This document shows, piece after piece, positions 11,065 to 26,421 of a DNA stretch of 64,000 nt. The DNA is taken from NCBI GenBank assembly GCA_003254885.1, contig QANT01007846.1:57587-121586 (forward strand), read 5' to 3'. The DNA is from Purshia tridentata. Lineage: Eukaryota; Streptophyta; Magnoliopsida; Rosales; Rosaceae. Both the position numbers and the translations under genes were made by a program. Positions within the stretch are counted from its first letter, which is position 1, and each line of letters begins with the position of its first letter. The notes beneath the pieces are model-generated. The model saw only the letters and a program-made list of their open reading frames with translations. It did no database searches and was not told the DNA's origin.

Positions 11065-11221
11065 AGATCGAGGCCCTTATTTTATTTAGAATTTATGAAA
11101 TCAGTTGAACATTAACAACATAGAGCCCATTATTTGCTTGATAAATGAGTATACCCAGAACCACAACAGTGTGGGCTTATAAATTGGGCCTGAACACCAA
11201 CGCAAGTCGAATGAGATGGGC

Positions 11222-11998
11222 TCATGGGCGAACAAAGCCCCCATCCACAACCAAGTCGTGTCCAGTCACAAACTCAGAATCATTACAAGCGAGAAACAGG
11301 ACAGCATCTGCCACGTGTCTTGGTTTGAGCATAACCCCTTTGAGGCACGCGAACTTCTCATAGGCCTCCTGAACTTCCTCCACTTCCCTTCCATTGCACG
11401 TCAACGGCGTCGCCAGTCCATTCGGTGAGACGCTGTTCACCCTAATCCCATGCACCCCAAGCTGCAAGCTCGCCGATCTAACGAGCCCGACCACCGCGTG
11501 CTTCGACATGCAGTAATCCGTCCGCTTCTTCATCCCCTGGTGGGCCCCCACACTCGCCGTGCACACGATGCTCCCCCTCACGTGCCCTTCCACCATCACA
11601 CGTGCCGCATGCTTGACGCACGCGGCCATCCCGCGCACGTTCACACCGAACAAACTGTCAAAGGCAGAAAAGTCAAGGTCAACGACGGTCTGATCTTGGC
11701 TACTCATAATCCCAGCGTTGCTAAACATAATGTCCAGCTTCCCGAATTTGTGGACCGTAGCTTCCACCACTGCCTTCACTTGGTTTTCATCGGCTACGTC
11801 GCAGTGCACGTAGTTGCATCTATGTGGACCAATGGAATCCGCTACCTGACGGCCTACTTGATCTTGGATATCGGCAATGACCACAACGGCGCAGCCGTGA
11901 TCGGCGAATAGGCGAGCCGTGGCTTCGCCAATGCCGCTTGCACCGCCAGTGACTATGGCGATTTTGCCTTGTAATTTGTTCTCGCGCGATGTGCTCAT
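11222..11998 (-). CDS. Short-chain dehydrogenase/reductase (SDR110C-type), intact copy 1
   Basis: This is a single-exon gene of 258 residues. The NAD(P)-binding glycine motif TGGASGIG is at residues 17-24. It is followed by an Asp at the end of the second strand (VVIADIQD), which usually favours NAD(H). The NAG motif is near residue 94, and the active-site Ser (SIVCTASVG) and Tyr-x-x-x-Lys (YCMSK) are present. The end, LVVDGGF, is typical. Relatives oxidise alcohols of terpenoids, lignans or phytohormone precursors (secoisolariciresinol dehydrogenase, momilactone A synthase, xanthoxin dehydrogenase types); the substrate cannot be read from sequence. Codon use is GC-rich compared with neighbouring genes. 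A fragment of a sister copy lies at 7592-7700, and two more copies lie upstream on the same strand. Confidence 0.9.
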   Translation of the reverse strand: MSTSRENKLQGKIAIVTGGASGIGEATARLFADHGCAVVVIADIQDQVGRQVADSIGPHRCNYVHCDVADENQVKAVVEATVHKFGKLDIMFSNAGIMSSQDQTVVDLDFSAFDSLFGVNVRGMAACVKHAARVMVEGHVRGSIVCTASVGAHQGMKKRTDYCMSKHAVVGLVRSASLQLGVHGIRVNSVSPNGLATPLTCNGREVEEVQEAYEKFACLKGVMLKPRHVADAVLFLACNDSEFVTGHDLVVDGGFVRP

Positions 11999-13054
11999 GT
12001 TTACTTACACCTTATCCTGTCAATAACAGATGGGTGGTAATAGATATGAGGTTCGATGCAGATGTGAAATTCATACTGTTTGATTTGATCCCAATTATTA
12101 TTTTTTATTGGTACACATTTGATACCAATTTTTTAAGACCAGTCTCGCAATTGGGAGTTGGGCCCCAGTAACCATAGCTTGCAGGAGACTCTGAAAGATG
12201 TGAAGCATCTTTAGTAAGTCTCGTCGTTTTTTTTTTGGCCAAGAAGTCTCGTCGTTTATTCCCACCAAAACAAACAAAAATAGTTTTTGTTATCTAATTT
12301 TAGGGTTTAGGGTTTTGGCTGTTTAGCTGGTTTCCACACTCCTTGCAATTCTACTTTTTTAATTTAATATTTTATTATTTAAAGTCACATAAAATGAGTA
12401 AATGTTGACGAATTGAGGTTAGATTTCCTTAAAAAGTATGAGAGTGGAATGAATATAGTCATTTCCATTCCACATCAATCTTATATATATATATTTTTTA
12501 ATTAAGACATTTAGTCATTTACATCAATCTCGCATTTATTAACTTATACTGAAGCATCAAAAAGTAAACGAGGCCTACTATAAAATCAAGAATCACACCT
12601 TTTTTTTTTTTGCATCGCCCATTGTTTATGTCGGACATGCTTGGTATTAAGTCCTATTCCAAAATACTCATTAAAAAAATAAAACTTTGTAATAATTAAA
12701 TTAGTAATTATTTGAATTCATGATAATTAGTAAATACACAAGTAATGAGAACCAACTTTATTTTCATACTGATTCTAGATTATTAATAAATAACTTAATG
12801 AGAATGACTTCCCTCTACTCAAATTTCTTCTCTTTTCACATCATTTCTCACTCCAATATATTTTCTCTCTCAATCCATAATAATTAATAAACGTAAATAC
12901 ACAACATTATTGTATTTTAATTCTAATTTATTCTTGACCCTTTGACCATCTGCATTTTGCAGCCCTAGCTTCTTCAACATTTTTATTTTTAAGACATGAT
13001 AATATTCATAATGATAGAGAGATGATACTACTAGTTACTAGCAGCTCTATTCAA
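11999..13054. other. Intergenic, AT-rich
   Basis: This is the 5' flank of SDR copy 1 and the 3' flank of the SDR pseudogene. It has long A/T runs. I saw no exon, RNA gene or clear transposon end. Confidence 0.4.
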
Positions 13055-14355
13055 TCACCCACCACCATCTACCTTCAAATTATGGCCAGTGACAAATTCG
13101 GAGTCCTCAGAAGCCAAAAAAACAACGGCGTCTGCCACATTTTCGGATAAATCATCTTCCCCTCCAAATTCGACGCCACAAACTTCCCTAAATCCTCCAC
13201 ATCATTGACTTTGAACACCGAGTGTTGATGCTAAAATTCTCATTTGGCTCAATTTTAACAACAAACAATAAATCAATCAACTGAAAGCCTTCATCTTGAT
13301 AATTACGTCACCTCCTAAGTTTCCGTCTTCGATATTGTTGAAATCTCCTGAGGCGTGTACCTACAAAAACACTCCGATGCTTAAATAAGTAAAGATTCAA
13401 TATATTTTCTAGTGTTTTTCCAGTATGGATCCTCTTCTTGCATGGAGGTATGCTACCTTTTTATAGCAAAGTAGTTTTTTCCGTTATCCTTCACCTTCGC
13501 GTCCTTTATTTCCCTTCCGTTATATCTTTTCAATGCATTTGACCGTGAGTGTTTTTCTTTGGGGTACGTCGGTGGTTTAATGGTGATAAATAGACTATTA
13601 TTCCAATTAAAGAGTTTACCGTTTGTTCCCGGACTTTAGTTTATATTTTTACCCTTTTGGACTTCACTCTCATTTAGAACTTTTTTCTCAGACTGGGCTT
13701 TGTTACTTTTCGGATTTGGGCCCAAGCAATTTTAACATCCACACCGAGTAAAGTAGCGGCGTCGCCATGGCCCCCGGTGACACGCAGTTGACGCGTATCC
13801 CGTATGCTCCTAGCTGCATGCTAGCTGACCTCACCAGCCCCAAAACGGCGTGCTTCAACATCGTGTAGTTCACCATCCTGGCCGTCCCAATACTCGCCGT
13901 CACGCTCGCCGTGCATATAATACTCCCTCTCACTCCCCCTTCCACCATGGCTTTCGCCACGTGCTTCACACACGCCGCCGCCCCACATTCGTTCACAGCC
14001 ATCACCTTGTCGTACGCGGACAGGTCCAAGTCCAGCACGGTCTGCTCGCCCGCGCCACCTTGGCGATTCCCGCATTGCTGAACATGAAGTCGAGGCGGCC
14101 GTACATCGTGACCGTCGATTCGATCAACGTCTTAACTTGGTCCTCGTCCTTTAAGTCGCAGTGTATGAACGTGGAGCGGTCGAGGCCGATCGATGCGGCG
14201 ACGTTTTATCCCTTCTCGTCTTGCACGTCGGCGATCACCATGGCACGTGAGCCGTGGAGAGCGAATTGGCGCACAGCGGATTCCCCGATGCCGCTGGCGC
14301 CACCCGTAACGATTGCGACCTTGTCTTGAAGTTTTTTGTTTATGGGGTCCGTCAT
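13055..14355 (-). pseudogene. SDR copy 2, pseudogene split by a transposon
   Basis: It is a close relative of the intact SDR at 15339-16151. The start (ATG 14355, MTDPINKKLQDKVAIVTGG) and the TGGASGIG motif are kept. Defects on the minus strand: the codon after DVQDEKG is TAA where the sister has CAA; there is a frameshift near 14060, just after the NAGI motif; and a 517-bp insertion (13224-13740) lies in the codons after ATPLLYSV. Beyond the insertion the C-terminal part resumes (VNDVEDL, NLEGKMIYP, LKVDGGG) and stops at TGA 13055. The YxxxK motif survives as YTMLK. The several lesions make loss of function certain. Confidence 0.88.
13224..13740. mobile_element. Small Mutator-like element (517 bp) with 9-bp target duplication
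   Basis: The insertion interrupts the SDR pseudogene and is flanked by the direct repeat ACACCGAGT (13215-13223 and 13741-13749). Its ends are imperfect inverted repeats: GTTGATGCTAAAATT at the left and the complement of GGATGTTAAAATTGC at the right. A 9-bp duplication is characteristic of Mutator-like transposons. There is no coding capacity, so it is a non-autonomous copy. Confidence 0.8.
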
Positions 14356-15338
14356 TTTCTTGAGAGACTGGATTTTACTGTAAAACAACGAAGCTAGCTC
14401 CTTCCCTTTTAAAGGCCTCAAGTGAAAGGAGAGAGTGTACGTACGATTTCAAACGTTGAGCGAGTCCATCTACTTCTCTGGGTGCTGACGTCTCCCACAA
14501 TTAAAGTAATAAGGTACGGACGGTGATTTATGGACAGAAATACGTAGCAAATTCATTACAGACAGACAGTTTAATTGTTGAATGGTGAAGACAACCACCC
14601 TTCAACTCCTGGAGACAATTATTTGAATTTGAATTATTGATCTAAATTGACAATTTAATCTAATAAACAATGCATACTAGAATATATATGTATGGCCGTT
14701 TTTTTAATGAGAATTTCATGTTCATGCTTATTTTAGTTTCGAAATATTAAGAATACTAACCATGAAATAACCTCTGATTCACAGTAGTAATAATATCCTT
14801 ATTGATTATATTTTAAAAAAATTCCTTGAATAATAAATTAGAAAGACACTATTTGGCGCTCCCTATTTTTATCCCTTAGAAATGCCATTTTTTATGGGTG
14901 GTTTAATTTTGTTATATACCAATAAAAAAACAAAGAAAAGATACTATTGTTTTCTTTCGGTGGTAGTACCCCGCATAAGTGCTTGCAAAGCTTATAATAT
15001 TATTGGAGTGTTAAAACTATGTGTATATGGTATAATCATCAATTTAGATCATATAATGTAAGGCGGAATATTACTTAGCAAATTAACCAGAGATGCACAA
15101 GTAATGGGTGTGGAAATCAAATCAAGAACCAATTTAAGAAGAAGAGAGTTTGTGAAAATGAAACGTTGATTAACAAACTGAGTAAGTCAATGACTTTCGT
15201 ATTCTACATCCAGGCTCTAAAGTGTCATAGATTGTCATAGATTGTTTTCACTTAGTTCAACAAATTAAACACACAAACGAGGGAAATTAAGCAACATGAA
15301 GATAATATGCATAATGATGGAGCGAGGATTGATTACTA
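14356..15338. other. Intergenic, 5' flank of SDR pseudogene and 3' flank of SDR copy 3
   Basis: AT-rich; no exon or RNA gene recognised. Confidence 0.4.
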
Positions 15339-16151
15339 CTAGTGACCAGTTGGTCTATTCAACCACCCACCACCATCTACCTGCAAATTCTGGCCACTCA
15401 CAAATTCCGACTCTTCACAAGCCAAAAAAACCACGGCGTCTGCCACATTCTTCGGATAAATCATCTTCCCTTCCAAATTCGACGCTGCAATCTCCTCCAA
15501 ATCCTCAACATCATTGACTTCTAAAACTGAGCAAAGTTGCGGCGTCGCCACCGCCCCCGGCGAAAGACAGTTGACGCGTATCCCGTACGCGCCCAGCTGC
15601 ACGGTGGCCGACCTCACCAGCCCCAACACCGCGTGCTTCGACATCGTGTAGTCAGTAAACTTGGGCGATCCAACACTCGCCGCCACGCTCGCCGTGCATA
15701 TAATACTCCCTCGCACTCCCCCTTCCACCATGGCCCGCGCCGCGTGCTTCACACACGCCACCATCCCTCGTGCGTTCACCGCCATGATCCTGTCGTAAGT
15801 GGACAGGTCCAAGTCCTGCGCGGTCTGCTCGCGGGCCTCGCCCCAGCTGCCGATTCCCGCGTTGCTGAACATGACGTCGAGGCGACCGTACATCTGGACC
15901 GTCGATTCGATCAAGGCCTTCACTTGGTCCTCGTCTGATACATCGCAGTGGATGAAGGTGGAGCGGTCGAGACCAATCGATGCGGCGACGTTTTGGCCTT
16001 TTAGGTCCTGGACGTCGGCGATCACGACGGCGCGTGCGCCTTGAAAGGCAAACTGGCGCGCGGTTGCTTCTCCGATGCCGCTGGCGCCACCCGTTACAAT
16101 TGCAACCTTGTGTTGAAGCTTCTCCCTGGTTGTCACTGTTGGGTGCGCCAT
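15339..16151 (-). CDS. Short-chain dehydrogenase/reductase (SDR110C-type), intact copy 3
   Basis: Single exon, 270 residues, ATG at 16151. It has TGGASGIG at residues 22-29, VVIADVQD, the NAGI motif, IICTASVAAS with the active-site Ser, YTMSK with the catalytic Tyr and Lys, and LQVDGGG near the end. The C-terminus is a few residues longer than the pseudogene copy (WLNRPTGH), because a TGA present there is read through here. Coding GC is clearly higher than in surrounding DNA, especially at third positions. It is likely a cytosolic NAD(H)-dependent alcohol dehydrogenase of specialised metabolism. It is nearest to copy 2 (same EGGVRGSIICTASV segment) and more distant from the SDR at 11222-11998. 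Confidence 0.9.
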   Translation of the reverse strand: MAHPTVTTREKLQHKVAIVTGGASGIGEATARQFAFQGARAVVIADVQDLKGQNVAASIGLDRSTFIHCDVSDEDQVKALIESTVQMYGRLDVMFSNAGIGSWGEAREQTAQDLDLSTYDRIMAVNARGMVACVKHAARAMVEGGVRGSIICTASVAASVGSPKFTDYTMSKHAVLGLVRSATVQLGAYGIRVNCLSPGAVATPQLCSVLEVNDVEDLEEIAASNLEGKMIYPKNVADAVVFLACEESEFVSGQNLQVDGGGWLNRPTGH

Positions 16152-16622
16152 TTGTTCTTGAGAAATTAGAATCTTACAGCCAAGTGCGAAGGACTAAAGT
16201 GAGAGGATAGATTGTGCACTATCACAACCTGACAAATTACATGTGTTTCATACACCGATTCTATTTGTATTTTGAACTTGAATTATTGATTCTGATTTGT
16301 CAATTCACAACCTGACAAGTTATTGTCATCACATAACAGACTAAAAAACCAGTACTTTTTAGAGCAGCATATAGGAAAAGCATCTCATTTCTTTTCTTTT
16401 TTGGGTTTTATGGTTACATGTTTTGCATGAAAACCATGCGAAACCAGCAGGTGTTACTAGTACCAAGGAGAAACAACATGAAACCAATCATAACATACCA
16501 TCGTTTGAAAGATGTATATAATTTACATGCCCCCTAGAGAGGGGCAGGGGCAAGGGCAACACAATTCAATAGAAATATGAATGAGCAATGATGGTGTCTG
16601 TCATGTAGGCGCTTGCTGCCAT
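16152..16622. other. Intergenic: 5' flank of SDR copy 3 and 3' UTR of the receptor kinase
   Basis: No coding sequence. The right part is probably the 3' untranslated region of the kinase gene. Confidence 0.5.
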
Positions 16623-20543
<3,921 letters not shown>

Positions 20544-21559
20544 CTTCGTTTTTTCTGAAACTGTCCAGAGAGTGCACTCGAATTCTCAACCTCTGAGAGA
20601 GAGAGAGAGAGTAGAGAGAGTAAACTATGATGACAATACTAGAACAGTGGGTAGAGTGAGGAGCAAGTTGCGAACTTGTGATGGAGGTGGGGTACTACCA
20701 TGATGATTAAACTAAAAATATTTTGAAGCACGAAGAGAGAGAGAGGGATTGCTTTTTCCGATAATTTATGAGCAGAGCGAAAGACAGACTTTTGAAAGTG
20801 AGTATAGAAAGTTGTGCAAAAAGGCAGTAGCCGCTCACAATTTCAAAAATTGACCGTTAATCAAGTACAGCATCGTGTGCAAATTAACAGATACTCCCTA
20901 CACAAGACAGCCACGTGTCATTTGTGATCCCTGACACCAATTGAATGCATCCTCAGCGTTGGATAGGTAATTACTATTTTACTAGATTGAAAATATAAAA
21001 CAAGAGCACTTTTTTTGGGTCGACGAAAGAAGAGCACTTTGAACTCCATTAATTACTCTAAACTCCAAAGCTTACCTTTTTCTTTTGTTTTTCTTTTGGA
21101 TCAGAAACTCAAAGCTTACTTTGATTCATATCTCCTAGAAAAAGGAAATTGGCACTCACTAAAAAAAAAGATATATTTTTTTTTCTGGGATAATTTCCCT
21201 CGAAAAAATTCGAAACTTGTTAAAATTTGGTAGTCGGTGTAAAGTAGATGTGGGATTGATAATAGCCAAATAAGAAAAAAGAAAAAGAAGACAAATTGTT
21301 ATTATGCTGGTCAAGAATTCAACTTCATCATGAGGACAAAGCAACAACTAATCTAAGCAAGCCAATGAAGGTGGAATAACCCTAAGTTTTTAATGTAGTT
21401 AGTTAAGAGGTGGGCTTTTCGCACACAAAAAATTCAAAGCCGATATGATTAAGTGCAATAATGTTGTATTTGTCCTTCAATATATACCAAGGCAACTTTA
21501 ATCTTCAATATTCATATATATAATCGTATGTTTGATAATCTTATTACCTTAATTAGTTC
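20544..21559. other. Intergenic: promoter of the receptor kinase
   Basis: A GA-rich tract lies at about 20600-20615 in the probable leader, and another near 20734. Past 21000 it is A/T-rich without recognisable exons. Confidence 0.4.
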
Positions 21560-21831
21560 CATTCCATCGTATATTTAATTTGTATTCTACCCTTCTCAGC
21601 CCACGACTGAAGTGCATGCATGCAGCCATAATGCGGGGTTGGACTATTGATTACATTTGTGACATAGCTTTCCCTGAAGTGCCACCAAACAAACAAGTAT
21701 GACCCATAAGCTCCATACATACTAGGCCAACCTAGACCGAAGCTATCATTTGACTGTAATACAAAGCATGTTATGATTGCTGGTGATCCAAACAGGTAGC
21801 TTTTATATATATACATTCCTCCATCACCATA
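21560..21831 (-). pseudogene. CYP88-like P450 relic: lone damaged exon 2
   Basis: The piece matches exon 2 of the complete P450 copies: YLFGSPAIITCF, LGWPSM, YVTNVIN, LQSWAEKGRI. It has several internal deletions and ends where exon 2 should end. The acceptor side (TCAG|GTATGG) is preserved at 21831. No other exons are found around it. It lies 3' of the next copy, so it is the most decayed member of the tandem array. Confidence 0.8.
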
Positions 21832-22533
21832 CCTGATTCATATAATTCAATTACGTACATATATATATATATATGACAAATAGAGTTAAAGAAAAATATA
21901 TAACATACTTAGCCTTCTTAGTATTGATAAAGACAATGAATAATATAGTTTCCTCTCTGATTCAATGAAATTGTAAAGGCCAATGAGACTTTTTCTCCTT
22001 GTAGTTTCACTCACTTTTCACTTTGATTCTAGTTATTTTAATTTAAAGAATGGTGTAATTGAAAATTTACAAAATCAAGGTCGATACAGTAAAATAAGGG
22101 GTCGTGCACTTAAACTTCAAGCTGATAAGATGAAATGTAATCACGATTCACGCTGATTTGTTGTTCAAATTAATACTACGTAATTAAGCTTAAATCTTGA
22201 CTTTGCTTTCAATCCAGTACCATTGTATAAGAGCCATATATTATATAATATTCTCTTCGCGTCTTTTTTTTTTTTTTTAATTAAAAACAAAAGCCCTACA
22301 TACATAAATGCTAATAAAGGAAGCCATAAACAAAATACAACTTAATATCCAAATACATTAATTACATGTGATATGATTCACAACAAAAATGAAACTACAA
22401 CGGATTTCAATTTATTTTTTTCTTTATTTTTTTATTTTTTGTTCAAAGGGGGCACCTGAGGCCTGGGAAAGGGAGATGATCGAGGTCGACAGGAATATCA
22501 AGGCTATTACTAGAACAATGAGAAAATGATTTT
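21832..22533. other. Between P450 relic and P450 copy B; includes 3' UTR of copy B
   Basis: An AT microsatellite lies at about 21858-21874 and a poly-T tract near 22267. No coding exon. Confidence 0.4.
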
Positions 22534-25500
22534 CTAAATTTTGTTAAACATGACATCAACCCCATCAATTGGTTTTGGATGTGAAAGATAAATCATTTCT
22601 GCATCTGGATTGAGCAATTTCCACCTGAAAATTGATTAGTTACCAAAAAAATATTTATTAGAAGTGCATCTATATATTGTCCCAAAATTCTAGCTATAGC
22701 ATGCATTAAAATTAATAATAAATAATGCTAAAAAGTAGGTTTCTTTACTTGTATTCTGTGGATAGGTAATGTAAGAAGACTGCAAGTTGTATCCTAGCTA
22801 ACATGTTTCCTGCACGTATTCTTGGTCCACCACCAAAAACTTGGTACGTCCCAGGCTTAGCTGACTCCTGTTCGAGGGAGTCCAAGTACACTCGTTAATT
22901 AACAAATTATCTTTAATTAATAATTCATTATATACGTTAATTATGAAAAAATGTGAGCTTACATTCCATCTATCTGGGTTAAAGCACATGGGATTATCAA
23001 AGTTCTCAGGATTACTGTGAAGATATCGAATCCACACAATCACTTTCCAACCCTTAGGTATTTTATAACCTGCATGTAGGAATTACCAATTCATCATGAT
23101 GATCAGTGAAGAATGATGGGAAAATTAGGTTAAATTATAAATGATTAAGAACTCGATCCCTTATATGATGTGTGTATATATATATATATATATATATTCA
23201 AACACATATATATATGCTTAACATATACATATGCTTATAACCTTTATACTCAGCTTCCTTGGCAGCCAATCGGAATATAAATGCGGCAACGTTGGCCATT
23301 CTTATTGTTTCTTCTACCACCTGTATGTATGTAATGTGATTAAGTGCAAAAAGTTTGGCTTGAGATTATCAATTCCTTGTGACGACTAACACATATTGGA
23401 TTACCTTAAACCTATTAATAAACATAATTAAGTAAATCAGTGAATGCATATATAGACAGTAAGTACCTTGTTTGTGTATTTCATTTTTGAAGCATCCACA
23501 CTTGTTAGAAATTCCCCTTTTTTGTTTTGACTTATAGCTATATTCTCTTCCTGTACATATGTACGTAGTTCCACATGAGAAACACATCAAGATCATGAAA
23601 TTTAATTAAATAAGATGATAACTAGCTTTCTTTAATTTGTTCATCAATTAGAATTTATCATACCCGAAGCTTTTTAAGGACATTAGGGTGCTTGGAGAGA
23701 TAATATATAGCCCACATTGATGTGAGGGAAGTGGATGCATATCCAGCAATAACAAGGCTGACAATGTTATCCACAACCTCTTGGTCACTTAGTTTATTGC
23801 CCTCATCATCTTTGATTTGCATAAGCCCATCCATTAAATCATTTGTCACCACTTGATCTTTTCGATTTACTTTTTTCTTCTCTAGCTCCACCATGAAAAG
23901 GGATTCAAGCTTCTTCCCACACTGCAAATTCAATCACATATATATGCATTCTTATATATAAATATTAGGGAAAATTTTCCAAATAGGACACATACTTTGA
24001 GGGTTGTTGCATTTCAGAATACAAATTTTTTTTCGTATTAATATAGGACACATACTTACAATGTGTGCCACACACGTGATCTATTTCATATTTAAAAAAA
24101 ATTAAATTTAATATTTAAAATAAAAAAGATTAAAATTCAAAGCAAAAAACAAGAAAAAAAGAAGAAGGGAAAAACAAAGAGGAGGTGCAGATCGCACCCC
24201 CTCCCCACCCAACCCTTCCTTACCTCCAGCCCAACTCACCTCGCCTGCATACCCTGGGTGGCAACCTACTCGCTGGCGGCTGGCGTAAGCCCACCATCCC
24301 CCTTCTCTCTCTCTCTCTCTCTCCATCTTTCCTTTTATTCTTCTATTGCAATGTTTGATGGGCTTAACTATTCTGTTTGCTTGTGCATTTGTCAATGGAT
24401 ATATTTGTGCATTTGTGCACTTGTTTTGTTATGTGATTCTGTGCAAAAGGGGAAGATGGGTTTTTTTTTTTTTTGGGTTGGCTACGGCTCCAGCACATGT
24501 GGAAGAGGAGGTGCAGATCGCACCCCCCAGCCTACTCGGCAACGCTGCTCCAGCTCACCCATTGTTGAAAATCGATGGAGGTTAGGGATTTGGTTGAAAA
24601 TAGTTGGGTTTGGGGGGCTTAGGGATATGTTTTGTTGTTGTTGGATTTGATCTGGGAAATCAATGGAGGTGGGTTGGGTAGGTTAGGAAAGGCAGTGCGA
24701 CGGAGAGGGAGAAAGAGACAAAGACAGAAAGGGGGGAGAGAGAGAGAAGGGAGGGGAGGGAAAGGAAGGGGAGGGGAGGGGAGAGGAGGGTTCGCACCAA
24801 TAGACAGGGCCGCCGCTACTAGGGAAAGGTAGGGAGGGCGATGCGACAAAGAAAGAGAAAGAGAGAGTGAAGGAGAGAGAGATGGGTGAAATGGGCAGCG
24901 TCGACGTGTTGGGCTACCACCGGAGGTAGGCAGGGGTGCGATCTGCACCTCATCTTTGTTTTTCCCTTTTTTTTTTCTTTTTTTTTGTTTTTAGTGTGAC
25001 ACGTGGTTCATTTTAGACGGACTTCTTGACGGAAGTAACAGAAAGGACTACAATGGCACAAACTGTAAGTATGTGTCCTATATTAATACGAAAAAAAATT
25101 TGTATCCTGAAATGCACAACCCTCAAAGTATGTGTCCTATTTGGAAAATTTTCCCTAAATATTATAATTACTGGAAGCTAGTATACTTTAATTTATAGAG
25201 AAATTAATTATATATCCCACACGGGAATAAATTAAACCTATAAGATCAATTCAGACCTGACGTGCATGGTGATAAGCAGATCCAGGAATATTTAGTGGTT
25301 GAGCTCTAATTCCTTGCAACAATCCGTCAAACAAGTTATCCATGGTGTGTAGGAGAGGCCCCGGCTCCAAACTCACGAATAGTTTTCCAATATTTTCAAA
25401 TGTTACCTATAGTTAAGTGTATGCACAAGACATATAAGCAATCATTTACACATAACATATCAATTCTAACTATAAAAAATCTTCATGTATATATATATGA

Positions 25501-26421
25501 GACAATTGTCTCAAATTCTTAAATGATCAAATTCCCTAAATTTTATAGGCCTTTGTAAATTATGTTAGGCCTAACAATGTTAAAAAAAAAAAAAAAATGT
25601 CAAGGTGCATGCATGGAGGTTTAGGGGCTCATTTTTATATATATGTAGTTCGTCTCAGTCTCCGAAATCTTATAGCCTAGCTTCTATATATCATAGAATT
25701 TATTCTTCACTTGAAGTATGCATATAGAATTGTATGCCTTAATTTGATGATTTTACCTTCTTAGCTTCATCATATGCTTTGATTCTACCCTTCTGAGCCC
25801 ATGACTGAAGTGCAGCTATTATGTGGGGTTGGACCATGAGAGTAATTCGTCGAATAGCATCTGGTTGATTAATTACTTTTGTGACGTAGCTTCTAAGCCT
25901 TGCATGGGACTTCCCTTGAACAATCACCAAAGAACTAACACCCATAAGATCAGGGCTGGGCCAGTTTGAAAGGAAGGTATCCTCTGCCTGCAACACAAAT
26001 TTATTCACCTCTGGGAAGCATGTTATGATCGACGGTGACCCAAAAAGGTGGGTTCTATACATTCCTACTCCATCACCATACCTGATCATTAATTCAGTTA
26101 TGTACATCAAGATTGTCAATAACGTATATAATATTTATGAATTAATATTCCTAGTTTCATAAATGAAAATAAAACGTACTTAGCCCGCTTAGCATTGATA
26201 AATTCATCTGGGCGACGAAGAATTTTGAAGTACCAAATGAAAGCGAGCATTTCGCCAAAAAATGGAAATCCCATGTGACCTGGTGGCAATTTAGTGGTTG
26301 TCGAGTGATGGAATTTGAGAGGAAGCACATACCAAAGCTCATTCCACCACCACAGAAGCAACCCCAATAATGGAAAGCCTCCAAAAAGCAAAGCCAGCAA
26401 CACCCCCATAGACATTTCCAT
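22534..26421 (-). CDS. CYP88-like cytochrome P450, copy B: full frame but no heme cysteine
   Basis: Nine exons keep an open frame of 1455 nt (484 residues): 26421-26180, 26081-25757, 25406-25257, 23921-23664, 23550-23467, 23320-23242, 23069-22963, 22867-22749 and 22624-22534. The parts match the ent-kaurenoic acid oxidase / beta-amyrin 11-oxidase group: an N-terminal membrane anchor, LPPGHMGFPFFGEML, LFGSPSIITCFP, the EETIR of helix K, FNPDRW and the heme loop. In the heme loop the sequence is FGGGPRIRAGN: the invariant Cys is Arg433 (CGT where both sister copies have TGT), and Ser is Pro. Without the thiolate ligand a normal P450 cannot work. The helix I motif is AGYASTS, lacking the usual acid. 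Intron 3 is swollen by a 1.19-kb Mutator-like element. It is either a very young pseudogene or a protein with a non-catalytic role. Confidence 0.88.
23968..25155. mobile_element. Mutator-like element in intron 3 of P450 copy B
   Basis: The 1188-bp element is flanked by the 9-bp direct repeat TAAATATTA (23959-23967 and 25156-25164). Its terminal inverted repeats start GGGAAAATTTTCC. They are nearly identical for about 95 bp and continue, with a divergent middle, to about 24200 and 24930. The interior has GGTGCAGATCGCACC at 24184 and 24510 and its complement at 24935, then GA-rich sequence. No transposase frame is seen, so it is non-autonomous; the GC-rich interior could be captured host DNA. 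Confidence 0.88.

Noticed and set aside
11450-11911. Long plus-strand open frame of 153 codons
   Set aside because: Antisense shadow of the GC-rich SDR coding sequence; same for the plus-strand frames over 13850-14329 and 15537-15938.
24258-24948. Several open frames on both strands inside the Mutator-like element
   Set aside because: Low-complexity proteins (runs of Ser-Leu-Pro or Arg-Glu-Gly) from GA-rich DNA; no domain and no transposase features.
23959-25164. Intron 3 of P450 copy B as a separate gene region
   Set aside because: Target duplications and inverted ends show that it is an insertion within one gene whose exons join in frame.
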